A stretch of DNA of 54,287 nucleotides from Oscillatoria princeps RMCB-10 (GCA_019359235.1 JAHHHT010000046.1:1-54287); one strand, 5' to 3'. Shown: positions 35,262-45,421, counted from the first letter of the stretch. Numbers and translations are program-made. Notes: generated by a model not told the origin, from the sequence alone.

Positions 35262-35660
35262 CTAGTCCTTCGGCAGCAGAGACTTAATCCGAGCGACAAA
35301 CTCTTGATGATCGACCACGGGTTTGGAGATGTAATCGTCGGCACCGCTCTGTTCGAGAAATCGTTCGCGGTCGCCGAACATGGCGTTGGCCGTAACCAGG
35401 ATAATGGGGAGGTCAGCCGTTTCGGGGTCAGCCTTGAGCATCTGAGTGATCTTGATGCCGTCAACCGGCTTGCCGTTGTAAACGCTGCGAGCCAGAGACA
35501 CATCCATCAGAATAATGTCCGCTTCCCTAGCTTTGGCTATTTGCATCACCTCTTCCACGTTTTCGGTATGCTTGACGGCTAAGCCACCCCGTTTGGTGAG
35601 GATTTTAGAAAAAACCCGAGCGTTGACCAAATCGTCCTCGACAATCAGAACGGTTCTCAT
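35262..35660 (-). CDS. single-domain response regulator (CheY-like), copy 1
   Basis: This 132-aa receiver domain has the acidic pair in VLIVEDDLVN, phospho-acceptor D53 (ILMDVSL), the threonine in ILVTANAM and the lysine in YISKPVVD, so it should be phosphorylatable. No output domain is present. It is a tandem duplicate of 35919-36323 with about ten residue differences. No histidine kinase is nearby. Confidence 0.93.
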   Translation of the reverse strand: MRTVLIVEDDLVNARVFSKILTKRGGLAVKHTENVEEVMQIAKAREADIILMDVSLARSVYNGKPVDGIKITQMLKADPETADLPIILVTANAMFGDRERFLEQSGADDYISKPVVDHQEFVARIKSLLPKD

Positions 35661-36592
35661 GGCGCTTTCCTTTTGGTTGCTTCCGAGGGTGCAGTGACAG
35701 TCATACTTGCGATTTTAGAAACTGAGTAGATGGACATAATAAACCAAACCCCCTTACCCCGTTCCTTACAAGGCAAGGGGGTAAGGGGGCGAGGGCACAG
35801 CCGAAGCCCACCGACCTCGGCAGGCAGCAACGGGGTGGGGGGGAGAGGTTAGGTTGAATTGAGTTCACCGGCTAGCTGTGAAAAGTGAAAACTGTCCTGA
35901 TCAGTGCTACTTCCTATCCTAGGGATCATGGCGCGGCAGGAGAGACTTAATCCGCTCGACAAACTCTTGGTGATCGACCACGGGTTTGGAGATGTAGCCG
36001 TCGGCACCGCTCTGTTCGAGAAATTGTTCGCGGTCGCCGGACATGGCGTGGGCCGTAACCAGGATAATAGGGAGGTCAGCAGTTTGGGGGTCAGCCTTGA
36101 GCATCTGAGTGATCTTGATGCCGTCAACCGCCTTGCCGTTGTAAACGCTGCGAGCCAGAGACACATCCATCAGAATAATGTCCGCTTCCCTAGCTTTGGC
36201 GATTTGCATCACCTCTTCCACGTTTTCGGTATGCTTGACGGCTAAGCCACCCCGTTTGGTGAGGATTTTAGAAAAAACCCGAGCGTTGACCAAATCGTCC
36301 TCGACAATCAGAACGGTTCTCATGGCGCTTTCCTTTTGGGTGGCTTCGGAGGATGCAATGACAGTCATACTTGCGGTTTTAGAAACTGAGTAGATGGACA
36401 TAATAAACCTAACGCCCTTACCCCCTTCCTTACAAGGGAAGCAGGAGTAGGGGCGAGACACGCCAAGCCCACCGACCTCGGCAGGCAGCAACGGGGTGGG
36501 GGGGGGAGAGGTTAGGTTGAATTGAACTCACCGACTTGCTGTGAAAAGTGAAAACTGTCCTGACGGGTGCTACTTGCTATCCTACGCATCAT
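35268..36592. repeat. tandem direct duplication, unit about 663 bp
   Basis: Unit 1 (about 35268-35930) and unit 2 (about 35931-36592) each contain a CheY-like gene and its upstream region. The starts of the two genes are 663 bp apart. Shared landmarks include CGGCAGGCAGCAACGGGGTG (35818 and 36479) and GTGAAAAGTGAAAACTGTCC (35878 and 36541). The copies are highly similar but not identical, so the event is recent though not immediate. Confidence 0.9.
35919..36323 (-). CDS. single-domain response regulator (CheY-like), copy 2
   Basis: This 134-aa product starts at ATG 36323 in the same context (GGAAAGCGCC upstream) as copy 1. D53, the VTAHAM threonine and SKPVVD lysine are kept. Differences from copy 1 include NGKAVDG for NGKPVDG, HAMSGDREQ for NAMFGDRER and a KSLLPRHDP C terminus for KSLLPKD. 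A longer in-frame start near 36491 is not supported by copy 1. Confidence 0.92.
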   Translation of the reverse strand: MRTVLIVEDDLVNARVFSKILTKRGGLAVKHTENVEEVMQIAKAREADIILMDVSLARSVYNGKAVDGIKITQMLKADPQTADLPIILVTAHAMSGDREQFLEQSGADGYISKPVVDHQEFVERIKSLLPRHDP

Positions 36593-36644
36593 TGCCCAAA
36601 AATGCAGGACACTGTAAGAAGTTGGGAATAAAGGAACGGAACTC

Positions 36645-39233
36645 ATGGCCAAACAGTTGAACTTGCTCTCGACAGGTCAGGTGATCGGCACCGCCCTGCA
36701 CACAGAGATGCAACAGTCCTATCTTGAATATGCCATGAGTGTGATCGTCGGGCGGGCGTTGCCAGACGTCCGCGATGGCTTGAAACCCGTCCACCGCCGC
36801 ATTCTGTACGCCATGCACGAACTGGGCCTGACCCCAGACCGGCCCTACCGCAAGTGCGCCCGCGTGGTGGGGGACGTGCTGGGAAAATACCACCCCCACG
36901 GCGACCAAGCGGTTTATGACGCGCTGGTGCGCATGGTGCAGGACTTTTCCAGCCGCTATCCCCTGCTGGGCGGTCACGGCAACTTCGGCTCCGTGGACAA
37001 TGACCCGCCGGCAGCGATGCGCTACACCGAAACTCGCTTGGCACCGATTGGCCATGAGGCGCTGCTCAGTGAAATTGACGCCGCGACAGTTGACTTCACC
37101 GGCAATTTCGACAACTCCCAGCAGGAGCCGGTGGTACTCCCGGCGGAACTGCCGGTGCTGCTGCTCAACGGCAGCTCTGGGATTGCGGTGGGGATGGCGA
37201 CCAATGTCCCCCCCCACAACCTGGGCGAAATTGTCGATGGCTTAATCGCTCTTACTGACCACCCCGACTTGCCGGACTCAAAGCTGTTCGAGCTGATTCC
37301 TGGCCCGGATTTCCCCACCGGCGGCGAAATTGTCGATCCGGAGGGGATTCGCGTCGCTTACACGACCGGTCGCGGCAGTATCCCGGTGCGGGGGATCACC
37401 AAGCTTGAGGAAGTCCAAGTGGGCAAAGGGCGTCACCGGCGCATCGCCATTGTGGTCACGGAACTCCCCTATCAGGTCAACAAGGCGGCTTGGATTGAAA
37501 AGATGGCGGAGTTGGTCAACCAGGGGCGGATTGAAGGCATTGCGGACATTCGGGACGAGAGCGACCGCGAAGGAATGCGCGTGGTGATTGAACTCAAACG
37601 GGAGATCGATCCAGGGGGCGTACTGCAGCAGCTCTACCAGCAAACGGCGCTGCAAACCTCTTTTGGGGCGATCCTGCTGGCCCTGGTGAACAACCAGCCG
37701 CGCCAGATGACCCTGCGGGAGTTGCTGCAGCACTTTTTAAGCTTCCGCGAGCAGACGCTCACCCGACGGTACACTCACGACTTAAATCAGACGGAAAACC
37801 GGCTTCACATTGTCGAGGGTTTGCTGAGCGCTCTGGGCAACCTCGACCCTGTGATTGACATTCTCAGGAATGCGCCGGATGGAAGCACGGCTAAGACGGC
37901 GCTGGAGAGCCGGCTGTCTTTGAGCGACCTGCAAGCGGACGCGATTTTGGCCATGCCGCTGCGCCGCCTCACGGCGCTGGAAAGGCAGAATTTGCAGACA
38001 GAGCGCGATCAGCTGACCGGCCACCGGCAGGAGCTGCAGCGGCTGCTTTCCGACCGGCGGGAACTGCTCAAGGCTTTGAAAAAAGACTTGCGCTCGCTGA
38101 AAAAGAAGTACGGCGATCCGCGCCGCACCCGCATTAACCCCGGTGCGGCAGCCGAAATCAGGGAGGAGCCGGTTGCGCCCGCCCTCAAGAACTCTGTCCC
38201 AGAGGTGCGGGGGAAAAAGGCGGAACGGTCCGACTCTCCGGCGAAACCCGTCTCGCCCTCGCCCCCTCCCCCTCCCCCTCCCCAACTTCTCGACGAGGAG
38301 GTGGTTCTGCAATTCACCCAGAGGGGCTATGTGCGCCGGCTGTCAAAAAACGCCCTGCCGGCAGCTAACAAGCGGAAAGCGGAACGCCCAGTTGTGGGGA
38401 ATGACTGCGTGACTCAGACGCAGGAGGCCAAGACAAACCAGATGCTGCTGGTGCTGGCTCGCAACGGGATGGGCTACGGGATTAAGGTGCGGGACATTCC
38501 GCCGGCAGCCGGTGGGTACGCCCAGGGTGTGCCGCTGGTGAGTTTCCTGCCACCGCCCGCCCAAGGGGATGCCTCCTCGATTGTTTACCAGTATGTGCTG
38601 CCGGAATCTCTTGACAGTAAGGCGCTTGTTGTGCTAACGCAGCGGGCGCGGATTAAGCGTGTGCCGCTGCAGGAGTTCGCTCATCTGACCTCGCGAGGTC
38701 TGGTGGTTGTGAAGCTCAAAGAGGACGATGCGCTGCTGTTCGCTGATTTCGTCAGTCTGGGGGAAGAGGCGATCTTGGCGACTTCTGGGGGGCGGCTGTT
38801 GCGGTTTCAGGTCAGTGAAGAGCAGGTGCCGGTGATGGGTCGCGGAGCGCAAGGCAACAGGGCGCTGTGGCTCAGCAGGCAGGAGAAGCTGGTTGGCTGT
38901 GCGGTGGTGAGCGCCGGGAGCGAACTGCTGCTGGTTTCCGAGTTGGGCTACGGGAAACGGCTGTCTCCCGATATCTTGCGAACGGCTCGTTTGGGAGAAA
39001 TTGGCACTCAGGCGCTACAGTTTGTGGCTCGGACTGACGTGCTGGCTGGCATGCTGCCGGTGAGCGAGCGCTCTGAGGTGGTGCTGGCGACTTCTGCTGA
39101 CAGGTTAGTCAGGTTGCCGGTGGGTGAAGTGCCGCTCACCGGTAAAAATGGTACCGGCGATCTGGTGCCGGTGCTCCATGCAGATGAGCGGGTGGTTTCC
39201 CTGGTGCTGTGCTCGCAACAGTCGGAGGGATAA
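36645..39233 (+). CDS. gyrA: type IIA DNA topoisomerase subunit A (GyrA/ParC-like)
   Basis: This 862-aa subunit cuts and rejoins DNA in gyrase or topoisomerase IV. The active-site tyrosine is Y127 in AAMRYTETR. The helix-turn-helix region [10 protein letters not shown] (83-92) has Q88 where E. coli GyrA has S83, a quinolone-resistance position. The C-terminal beta-pinwheel starts after a proline-rich linker ([11 protein letters not shown], about 540-550). A canonical GyrA box (QRRGGKG-like) is not visible, so it may be a ParC-like or cyanobacterial second-type subunit. AAGGAACGG precedes ATG 36645. A clear terminator follows at 39326. Confidence 0.9.
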   Translation: MAKQLNLLSTGQVIGTALHTEMQQSYLEYAMSVIVGRALPDVRDGLKPVHRRILYAMHELGLTPDRPYRKCARVVGDVLGKYHPHGDQAVYDALVRMVQDFSSRYPLLGGHGNFGSVDNDPPAAMRYTETRLAPIGHEALLSEIDAATVDFTGNFDNSQQEPVVLPAELPVLLLNGSSGIAVGMATNVPPHNLGEIVDGLIALTDHPDLPDSKLFELIPGPDFPTGGEIVDPEGIRVAYTTGRGSIPVRGITKLEEVQVGKGRHRRIAIVVTELPYQVNKAAWIEKMAELVNQGRIEGIADIRDESDREGMRVVIELKREIDPGGVLQQLYQQTALQTSFGAILLALVNNQPRQMTLRELLQHFLSFREQTLTRRYTHDLNQTENRLHIVEGLLSALGNLDPVIDILRNAPDGSTAKTALESRLSLSDLQADAILAMPLRRLTALERQNLQTERDQLTGHRQELQRLLSDRRELLKALKKDLRSLKKKYGDPRRTRINPGAAAEIREEPVAPALKNSVPEVRGKKAERSDSPAKPVSPSPPPPPPPQLLDEEVVLQFTQRGYVRRLSKNALPAANKRKAERPVVGNDCVTQTQEAKTNQMLLVLARNGMGYGIKVRDIPPAAGGYAQGVPLVSFLPPPAQGDASSIVYQYVLPESLDSKALVVLTQRARIKRVPLQEFAHLTSRGLVVVKLKEDDALLFADFVSLGEEAILATSGGRLLRFQVSEEQVPVMGRGAQGNRALWLSRQEKLVGCAVVSAGSELLLVSELGYGKRLSPDILRTARLGEIGTQALQFVARTDVLAGMLPVSERSEVVLATSADRLVRLPVGEVPLTGKNGTGDLVPVLHADERVVSLVLCSQQSEG

Positions 39234-39251
39234 ATTCCCCCCCCGCTCGCA

Positions 39252-39308
39252 ACCCCCAGTTGAAACCCCCAGATTGAAACCCCCAGATTGAAACCCCCAG
39301 ATTGAAAC
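39252..39308. repeat. 14-bp tandem repeat after gyrA
   Basis: The unit CCCCCAGATTGAAA is repeated about four times right after the topoisomerase stop codon. The ATTGAAAC ending resembles the handle of cyanobacterial CRISPR repeats, but there are no spacers. It is a short minisatellite. Confidence 0.8.
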
Positions 39309-39325
39309 TCTGGGGCTGTACAAAC

Positions 39326-39375
39326 AAAGCCCGCCTACCCTTCGGGAATGCCTTCGGCATACGCGGGCTTTTTTA
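39326..39375 (+). terminator. Rho-independent terminator of the topoisomerase gene
   Basis: AAAGCCCGC (39326-39334) pairs with GCGGGCTTT (39363-39371), with an inner CTTCGG-type mini-hairpin, and is followed by TTTT. It lies about 95 bp after the stop. Confidence 0.85.
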
Positions 39376-39458
39376 GTTGGCGGGGAGCAGGTGATACCAA
39401 TTGGCGAGACGCCTGTCGCACTCCCACCGGCAGGCTTTTAAAAGTTTCGGGCAGCCGG

Positions 39459-40668
39459 TCAGTGCGAGCCGGCACAAGTGAAAGCCGCCCAAAAACCGGG
39501 GTGTGAGAAGGGCAATTCCTCTGAAGACTTTTTGATTCCCTCAATCGCAACCGTCAGACCGGCATACTTGCGATATTCCCCATCCCATTTCAAATACTCT
39601 GCTGAACCGGGCTGGTATCGGTTTCGCTTGCTTCTCGCTTCCTTTCGCCCAGCGCTTACTTGCTTAGATATTTCTGCCAAATCCGCTTTCGTGAGTTCCC
39701 GCAGTTTGACTTGCGCTTTCCGCAAAGCTTCTGGGCGGCTGTTGCCATCGTGCCGGTGTTCGTAATAGAATATAGAAAACCGCGCTGTAGCCAAGTCATT
39801 CACAGACAAAAGTGTGCTGACCGCACTGCGGGCACCGGCACAAGCCGGTGGAGAGCGTCAAAATATCATCCGTCAGTGCCGGCACCCCCAAACCCGTCTC
39901 GCAGCAGGAGAGAAACACATCCGAGAGATCCGGCAGACGCCATGCCGGTGTCATCAGCGGCAAGTAAGGGATCGAGGCGTCTGAGCTGTTCCCAGATTTG
40001 CAGTTTGTGGGCTTCTAAAGCAGCGATAGTGTCGTTGCGGGCTTTGAGGGCGGCGCGGCTGAGCGTGCCGGTTGCCATTCCCATCAGTTCGCGATTGCTG
40101 CCGGCATCCTTTTGAAAGCGCTGCCGGTCAATTTGCTGTTGCAAGCTGTCAAATTGCTGCAATAACTCCCTGACATCTGGGGGAATTTCGCCACCCGAGT
40201 AGAGGTCATTACTCGCCATCAAGTCTACCAGGCGTTTGCAGCGGTAGCGCTCGACATATTCAAAGTACAGACAAGCAGTACCTCATTGGCAAGAGCGACC
40301 GCCTGTTCTATATTTTGTGAGCGTTCGCCTTCCAGCCTTTCAGAGTAGTCAATTGCCAAATTGTTTTGCAATTAACCCCAGAGTGCGGGAGATGATTCAG
40401 GGGTACAAACGTCCAAGGCTTTGCGATAACAGGCAATCCCCTTCTCTATGTTTGACCGGAGATCGCCGTAAATTCCTTTTCTGTATGCGAAACCCAAGGA
40501 ATTGTGACAAATTGCCCATTGTTCCGGACATGCTGTAAGGATAGGGATAATCACCTGATAGTCTACGAGGCCACTCCGACATTCGAGGAGCGCTTCGATC
40601 AGCTTTTAATAGGCTTTTTGGCGTTTGCTGACCTTTTTAGGTTGTTTAGAATCGAATCCTTTTGCCAT
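39459..40668 (-). pseudogene. TPR-CHAT protein gene, inactivated
   Basis: Fragments in order on the minus strand make up one cyanobacterial TPR-CHAT (caspase-like) protein. ATG 40668 gives MAKGFDSKQPKKVSKRQKAY, then an in-frame TAA. The same frame continues with EQWAICHNSLGFAYRKG (TPR). A frame change near 40375 leads to NLAIDYSERLEGERSQNIEQ, another near 40270 to ASNDLYSGGEIPPDVRELLQ, and a further one leads to VFLSCCETGLGVPALTDDIL, the CHAT active-site cysteine block. A last frame change near 39835 leads to SVNDLATARFSIFYYEHRHD, the CHAT C terminus. At least one stop, several frameshifts and missing TPR sequence make it non-functional. Confidence 0.85.
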
Positions 40669-40802
40669 ATAGACGGCTCCTGACAGTGCTGCAAACCCTG
40701 CCAAATTTTTTCGCGCGTGCGGACTCCCCTAGCTGCAACGCTTCCCAGTCCGCTCTTTCCAACTTACTGCAAATTATCCTAGCTTCTCGCTCGTCAAAAC
40801 AC

Positions 40803-41522
40803 TCACCTCATGTCAACCCCATATTCTCCCAACTTCTCCAGCAACTCTTCAGCCAAATCCAGCAACTCAATCTCATCCTCACCCTCATCGCTCGAATCCC
40901 GATTCATCCCACCACCCCCAGCACTAACCCCACCGGCTAACAAATTATTTACAGCAAAAATCCGCTCATCCTCAGAAAGACTCAAGCATCTTTCCAACTC
41001 AGCCGCAATTTCTGAAATCGCTCGACCTCCCAGCCTCTTCCGCACCTTTACAGCCACCGGCTCATCACTTTCCAGAAACGATTCTATTACAGAAACATCT
41101 CTCTGCGAGAAATGCCTTATCGCCGCCCGAACATACTCCCGCAAACTCATCCCCTCAACCTCAGCAAGGGCTCGCACCTCCACCGGCACATCCACCAGAA
41201 CCACCCCCTCACTATCGCTGACCTGATAAAGTTCATCCCCAGAACTTACCGCCACCAGTAAATCCGCCCCCAGCACCTGCAAATAGCGCAGCACCGACTC
41301 GATATCCCGATCTTTCAGCGCCGACTCCAACTTCGACACAGCAGCTTGCTGCACCCCCAACTTTTCCGCCAGCTGCGCCTGAGTCAGCCCCGCTTTTGTC
41401 CGCAACTCCCGCATCGCATCAGTCAAATACAGCCGCAGGTACTCCAGCTTTCCCTCCAGAATCACCTCCGGATCGTGACTCACTTTTGTGTTAAGCCACT
41501 CCTGAAAATTATACTTCTTCAT
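40803..41522 (-). CDS. HigA-type antitoxin with XRE domain and long C-terminal extension
   Basis: This 239-aa protein is the second gene of a toxin-first pair. Residues about 33-85 form an XRE helix-turn-helix (LRTKAGLTQAQLAEKLGVQQ, AVSKLESALKDR). A segment at about 106-146 (VVLVDVPVEVRALAEVEGMS, LREYVRAAIRHF) looks like a ribbon-helix-helix motif. The rest is helical with a Gly-rich, then acidic tail (GGGGMNRDSSDEGEDEIELL). HigA antitoxins are usually about 90-130 aa, so this is long. It overlaps the toxin gene by 4 bp (ATGA). Confidence 0.82.
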   Translation of the reverse strand: MKKYNFQEWLNTKVSHDPEVILEGKLEYLRLYLTDAMRELRTKAGLTQAQLAEKLGVQQAAVSKLESALKDRDIESVLRYLQVLGADLLVAVSSGDELYQVSDSEGVVLVDVPVEVRALAEVEGMSLREYVRAAIRHFSQRDVSVIESFLESDEPVAVKVRKRLGGRAISEIAAELERCLSLSEDERIFAVNNLLAGGVSAGGGGMNRDSSDEGEDEIELLDLAEELLEKLGEYGVDMR

Positions 41523-41926
41523 CGCCCTTCCCTCTCCTTCAATTCCCGCAATCTCTGTCGAGCCGGTTCCTTATCACTGTCACGAATCCCACCGTCATAT
41601 TTTTTCATAAAAGCGTGCAGCACCACAAAACGCTGCGGGGAAGCCGGTGTCAGGATAAACCGAGGATTGTGCTCACTCTTAGTCATGCGAAACTCATACA
41701 AATCATCCTCCAATTTCTCGAAAATGTCACTCATAAGAGATGCCAAACCTTTGTCGCACAGATATCTGAGATTGACCTGCAGCCTTTTGCTTTCCGATGG
41801 AGTCAGCACCGGCTTTGGCCCATCTGCCGGCAACTCAGCCGGTGGCATCAGCCCAACAAAAAAAGCCAGCAGCGCCTTAGGGACTTCCCCACTCCCATCC
41901 TGATACAGCTCCCAAGTCCAAGTCAC
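41519..41926 (-). CDS. HigB/Gp49-like toxin of the RelE superfamily
   Basis: This 135-aa protein resembles phage-derived Gp49-like/HigB toxins: LRYLCDKGLASLMSDIFEKL, EDDLYEFRMTKSEHNPRFIL, FVVLHAFMKKYDGGIRDSDK and a basic RQRLRELKEREGR end. The YEFR and FVVLHAFMKK signatures are typical of RelE-fold mRNA interferases. It comes first in the operon and overlaps the XRE antitoxin start, the HigBA order. It would cleave mRNA at the ribosome when unbound (family knowledge). Confidence 0.85.
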   Translation of the reverse strand: MTWTWELYQDGSGEVPKALLAFFVGLMPPAELPADGPKPVLTPSESKRLQVNLRYLCDKGLASLMSDIFEKLEDDLYEFRMTKSEHNPRFILTPASPQRFVVLHAFMKKYDGGIRDSDKEPARQRLRELKEREGR

Positions 41927-42287
41927 ATCCTACCTCCCATTCTAATATTCTTTTCAGGGAATGTCAAGCCTTATATTCTCAGGACTTACGCAGCGACACT
42001 TAATGTGGTGTGGGGTGGGTTACGCTATCGCTAACCCACCCTACAGATAGAGGCGCAAGCGTAAGTCCTGATTCTTTTTGAGGAATGGCCGGCAGGGCTC
42101 ACCCATCTCCTGTCGATTGGAACGCACGGTCAGTGAGTGCCGGTGCCCTCCCCCTGTCCCGTCTTCTTCCTTGGCGCTCCCTCACACCGGCACTCAGCAA
42201 CACATCCGGGCGCAAGCTGTCCTGGCCCAACCCACAGCGATTTCAGCAGTAGAGCAGCGCCCCCAAAGCAAGCCTCCGGGCAACCCA
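41927..42287. other. intergenic region with a MITE-like element
   Basis: This 361-bp gap between the HigB-like start and the third Rpn gene's 3' end contains a 93-bp element with 13-bp terminal inverted repeats at 41979-42071. The rest (42072-42287) is C/G-rich and has no credible gene. Confidence 0.6.
41979..42071. mobile_element. MITE-like element with TCAGGACTTACGC ends
   Basis: Terminal repeats TCAGGACTTACGC (41979-41991) and GCGTAAGTCCTGA (42059-42071) are perfect complements. Inside is a second palindrome, GGGTGGGTTACGCTATCGCT plus AACCCACCC (about 42013-42042). AGGACTTACGC-type ends are known from cyanobacterial IS630-like elements and their miniature derivatives. No transposase is present. 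Confidence 0.75.
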
Positions 42288-43235
<948 letters not shown>

Positions 43236-43375
43236 CTGTTGCTCCCCCAATGGCTGCCTGCTTCTCTAGCTTAATTCTCAACCCGCGCCGTTGGCGCTCC
43301 CTCACGGGGGCGGTTCGTCCCTCCCCGAAATAAGGCACAATCAAAACAGACCCCACCGGCACCCAGCAATCCATC

Positions 43376-44611
43376 GTGGCCCAAGTCCTGCTCGAAAATA
43401 TCTACAAAAGCTTCCCCAACCGCACCGGCACACCGGCACCCCCAGAAGACCCCTCCTCCCAAAAAGCCGGCGTCAACATCTTGCGGCGCATCAACCTCAG
43501 CGTCGCCGATGGCGAATTTATGGTATTGGTTGGCCCTTCTGGCTGCGGCAAAAGCACGCTGCTGCGCTTAATTGCCGGTTTGGAACAGCTCACCGCCGGC
43601 AACATCTGGGTGGGAGATCGCCTCGTCAACGATCTCCCCCCCAAACAGCGAGACATCGCAATGGTGTTCCAAAATTACGCCCTCTACCCCCACATGAGCG
43701 TTTATGACAACATCGCTTTTGGACTGCGGCGCACCGGCATATCTGCAGGGGACACAGAGAGCCGGTGGGCTTCGGAGACCTTCGCCGCCCTAACCCGCGC
43801 CCTCCCCAAAGGACTGCGCTACATCTCCGAAGGAGAGAAAGCCATTGACGAGCGAGTGCGCACTGTCGCGCAGCTGCTGCAAATCGAATCCCTCCTCAAC
43901 CGGCTCCCCAAACAGCTCTCTGGCGGACAGAAGCAGCGCGTCGCCCTCGGACGCGCCATCGCCCGCAACCCCCAAGTGTTTTTGATGGACGAGCCCCTGT
44001 CCAACCTGGATGCCAAACTGCGAGCCGAAACGCGGGCGCAAATTGTCAAGCTGCAGCGCCAGATCGGCACCACTACTATATATGTGACCCACGACCAAAC
44101 GGAAGCGATGACGATGGGGGCGCGGATCGCTGTTATGAACTTAGGCCAAATCCAGCAAGTCGCCCCTCCCCTGGAACTCTACAGCCGCCCCGCCAACCGG
44201 TTTGTGGCGGAATTCATCGGATCGCCGCCGATGAATTTCCTGCCGGTGCAGGTGAAAGCCCCCCTGCAGATTGCCCACTCGCAGTTTCGCCTGACTCTGC
44301 CCGACCTGTGGGCCCGGGCCCTGGAAAATTACGATGGCCAATCTCTGATTTTGGGCGTCCGCCCCGAACACTTGAGCGTCAGTCTGGCGGCGGTGAAAAA
44401 CCTGCCGGTGCAAGTGGATTTGGTGGAAGCTCTCGGACACGAAACTTATTTATCGGTCAGTCTCGCCGGCAACAGCCCCGCCCCATGCAGCCTGCAGGTG
44501 CGAGTCGATCCAGACCGCGCCGTGCGCCCCGGCGAGCAACTCTGGCTGGCCATCCCACCCGACAAGATCCATCTCTTCGACCCAGAAACCGGCATGGCTA
44601 TCTGGCCTTAG
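43376..44611 (+). CDS. sugar-type ABC transporter ATP-binding protein (MalK/UgpC-like)
   Basis: This 411-aa ATPase would power an ABC importer for a sugar, glycerol phosphate or a similar solute. It has Walker A GPSGCGKST (53-61), Q loop VFQNYALYPHMSVYDN, signature LSGGQKQR near 181, Walker B VFLMDEPLSNLD and the switch histidine in VTHDQTEAM. A C-terminal TOBE/MalK-like regulatory region runs from about 250 (RPANRFVAEFIGSPPMNFLP, LGVRPEHLSV). Two insertions are unusual: about 18 residues after KSFPNR (GTPAPPEDPSSQKAG) and about 25 before the signature (FAALTRALPKGLRYISEGEK). It starts at GTG 43376. No permease gene is adjacent, so it may be shared among transporters. Confidence 0.93.
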   Translation: MAQVLLENIYKSFPNRTGTPAPPEDPSSQKAGVNILRRINLSVADGEFMVLVGPSGCGKSTLLRLIAGLEQLTAGNIWVGDRLVNDLPPKQRDIAMVFQNYALYPHMSVYDNIAFGLRRTGISAGDTESRWASETFAALTRALPKGLRYISEGEKAIDERVRTVAQLLQIESLLNRLPKQLSGGQKQRVALGRAIARNPQVFLMDEPLSNLDAKLRAETRAQIVKLQRQIGTTTIYVTHDQTEAMTMGARIAVMNLGQIQQVAPPLELYSRPANRFVAEFIGSPPMNFLPVQVKAPLQIAHSQFRLTLPDLWARALENYDGQSLILGVRPEHLSVSLAAVKNLPVQVDLVEALGHETYLSVSLAGNSPAPCSLQVRVDPDRAVRPGEQLWLAIPPDKIHLFDPETGMAIWP

Positions 44612-44923
44612 GGGGCAGCGAAAACCCCCCCTCTAATTTACGTCTGATTAGTTTATTAAAATGAGACGGCAAGCGGTTTGTTGTCCCTTATTTTACTGGG
44701 TAAAGACATCATACCGCCCGGTGTAAATAAATAAATCATTTAGTCGGATATAAGTTCATGTCTCTCTCCCATCTCAGGAGAGGGGGCCCGGGAGTTAGGG
44801 GGGGGTGCTGGCCATTATTGTCTGCGCCACAAAAAAGGCAGTTCACACTGTTGCACTTTTGCCAAGTTTTAGTTACATTAATTTACAGAAGTTAACAAAA
44901 CGTCGATCTAGGAGAGGGATAAC
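44612..44923. other. intergenic region upstream of the hli genes
   Basis: This gap of 312 bp contains a C/G-rich dispersed repeat (CTCTCCCATCTCAGGAGAGG, about 44763-44785) and the HLR1-like element at 44872-44889. GGAGAGGG precedes the first hli ATG. No -10 could be assigned firmly. Confidence 0.55.
44872..44889 (+). promoter_or_regulatory. HLR1 element (RpaB binding site) for hli genes
   Basis: GTTACATT-AA-TTTACAGA matches the HLR1 consensus of two (G/T)TTACA(A/T)(A/T) direct repeats separated by 2 bp, with one mismatch in the second half. RpaB binds HLR1 and controls high-light genes, including hli genes, in model cyanobacteria. The site is only 35-52 bp before the first hli start codon, so it probably overlaps or is close to the transcription start. 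That position usually goes with repression in low light and relief in high light (inference). Confidence 0.75.
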
Positions 44924-45076
44924 ATGCAAAACGAAAACCGCAATGCTTGGCAATGGGGCTTCACTGCCGGTGCCGAAAACTGGAACGGTCGTTTGGCCAT
45001 GATAGGCTTTGCCGCCGCCCTGATTGTGGAACTGGTGACGGGCAAGGGTGTGCTGCACTTCTGGGGCTTGATGTAA
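44924..45076 (+). CDS. hli: high-light-inducible (one-helix) protein, copy 1
   Basis: This 50-aa single-helix protein of the Hlip/Scp family binds chlorophyll and protects photosystem II under stress. It has the chlorophyll-binding motif [12 protein letters not shown] (residues 18-29) in one membrane helix ending [27 protein letters not shown] lies about 10 nt before ATG 44924. It was too short for typical gene calling. A near-identical second copy follows 69 bp downstream and the pair ends at a strong terminator. Confidence 0.95.
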   Translation: MQNENRNAWQWGFTAGAENWNGRLAMIGFAAALIVELVTGKGVLHFWGLM

Positions 45077-45145
45077 ATCGGCTGCCGGTGCCAACCCGTT
45101 GAGAAACCTCAGAAATCTCGCTTATTGCTAGAAGGAGTCAGTACG

Positions 45146-45298
45146 ATGCAAAATGACAATCGCAATGCTTGGCAATGGGGCTTTACTGCCGGTGCGGAAA
45201 ACTGGAACGGTCGTTTGGCCATGATAGGCTTTGCCGCCGCCCTGATTGTGGAACTGGTGACGGGCAAGGGTGTGCTGCACTTGTGGGGCTTGATGTAA
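45146..45298 (+). CDS. hli: high-light-inducible (one-helix) protein, copy 2
   Basis: This 50-aa protein differs from copy 1 at only two positions visible to me (MQNDNRN for MQNENRN, LHLWGLM for LHFWGLM). It keeps [18 protein letters not shown] lies 9 nt upstream of ATG 45146. It is probably cotranscribed with copy 1 under the HLR1 site and is followed by the terminator at 45365. Confidence 0.95.
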   Translation: MQNDNRNAWQWGFTAGAENWNGRLAMIGFAAALIVELVTGKGVLHLWGLM

Positions 45299-45364
45299 TT
45301 CGGCTCTGGGTGCGGTGCCGGTGGAAAAACCGCTGATATCAAGTCCGCGCCGCACGCTATCGCA

Positions 45365-45421
45365 GGGGGTATTGCAGAGACACGATTAAGCGCGTCTCTG
45401 CCATACCCCCCAGTTTTTTTT
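45365..45421 (+). terminator. Rho-independent terminator of the hli pair
   Basis: GGGGGTATTGCAGAGAC pairs with GTCTCTGCCATACCCCC around a loop, giving a stem of about 17 bp, followed by CAGTTTTTTTT. This is a strong plus-strand terminator after the second hli gene and before the convergent sigA gene. Confidence 0.93.

Noticed and set aside
39252-39308. CRISPR-like repeats ending ATTGAAAC
   Set aside because: Units are only 14 bp, contiguous and without spacers.
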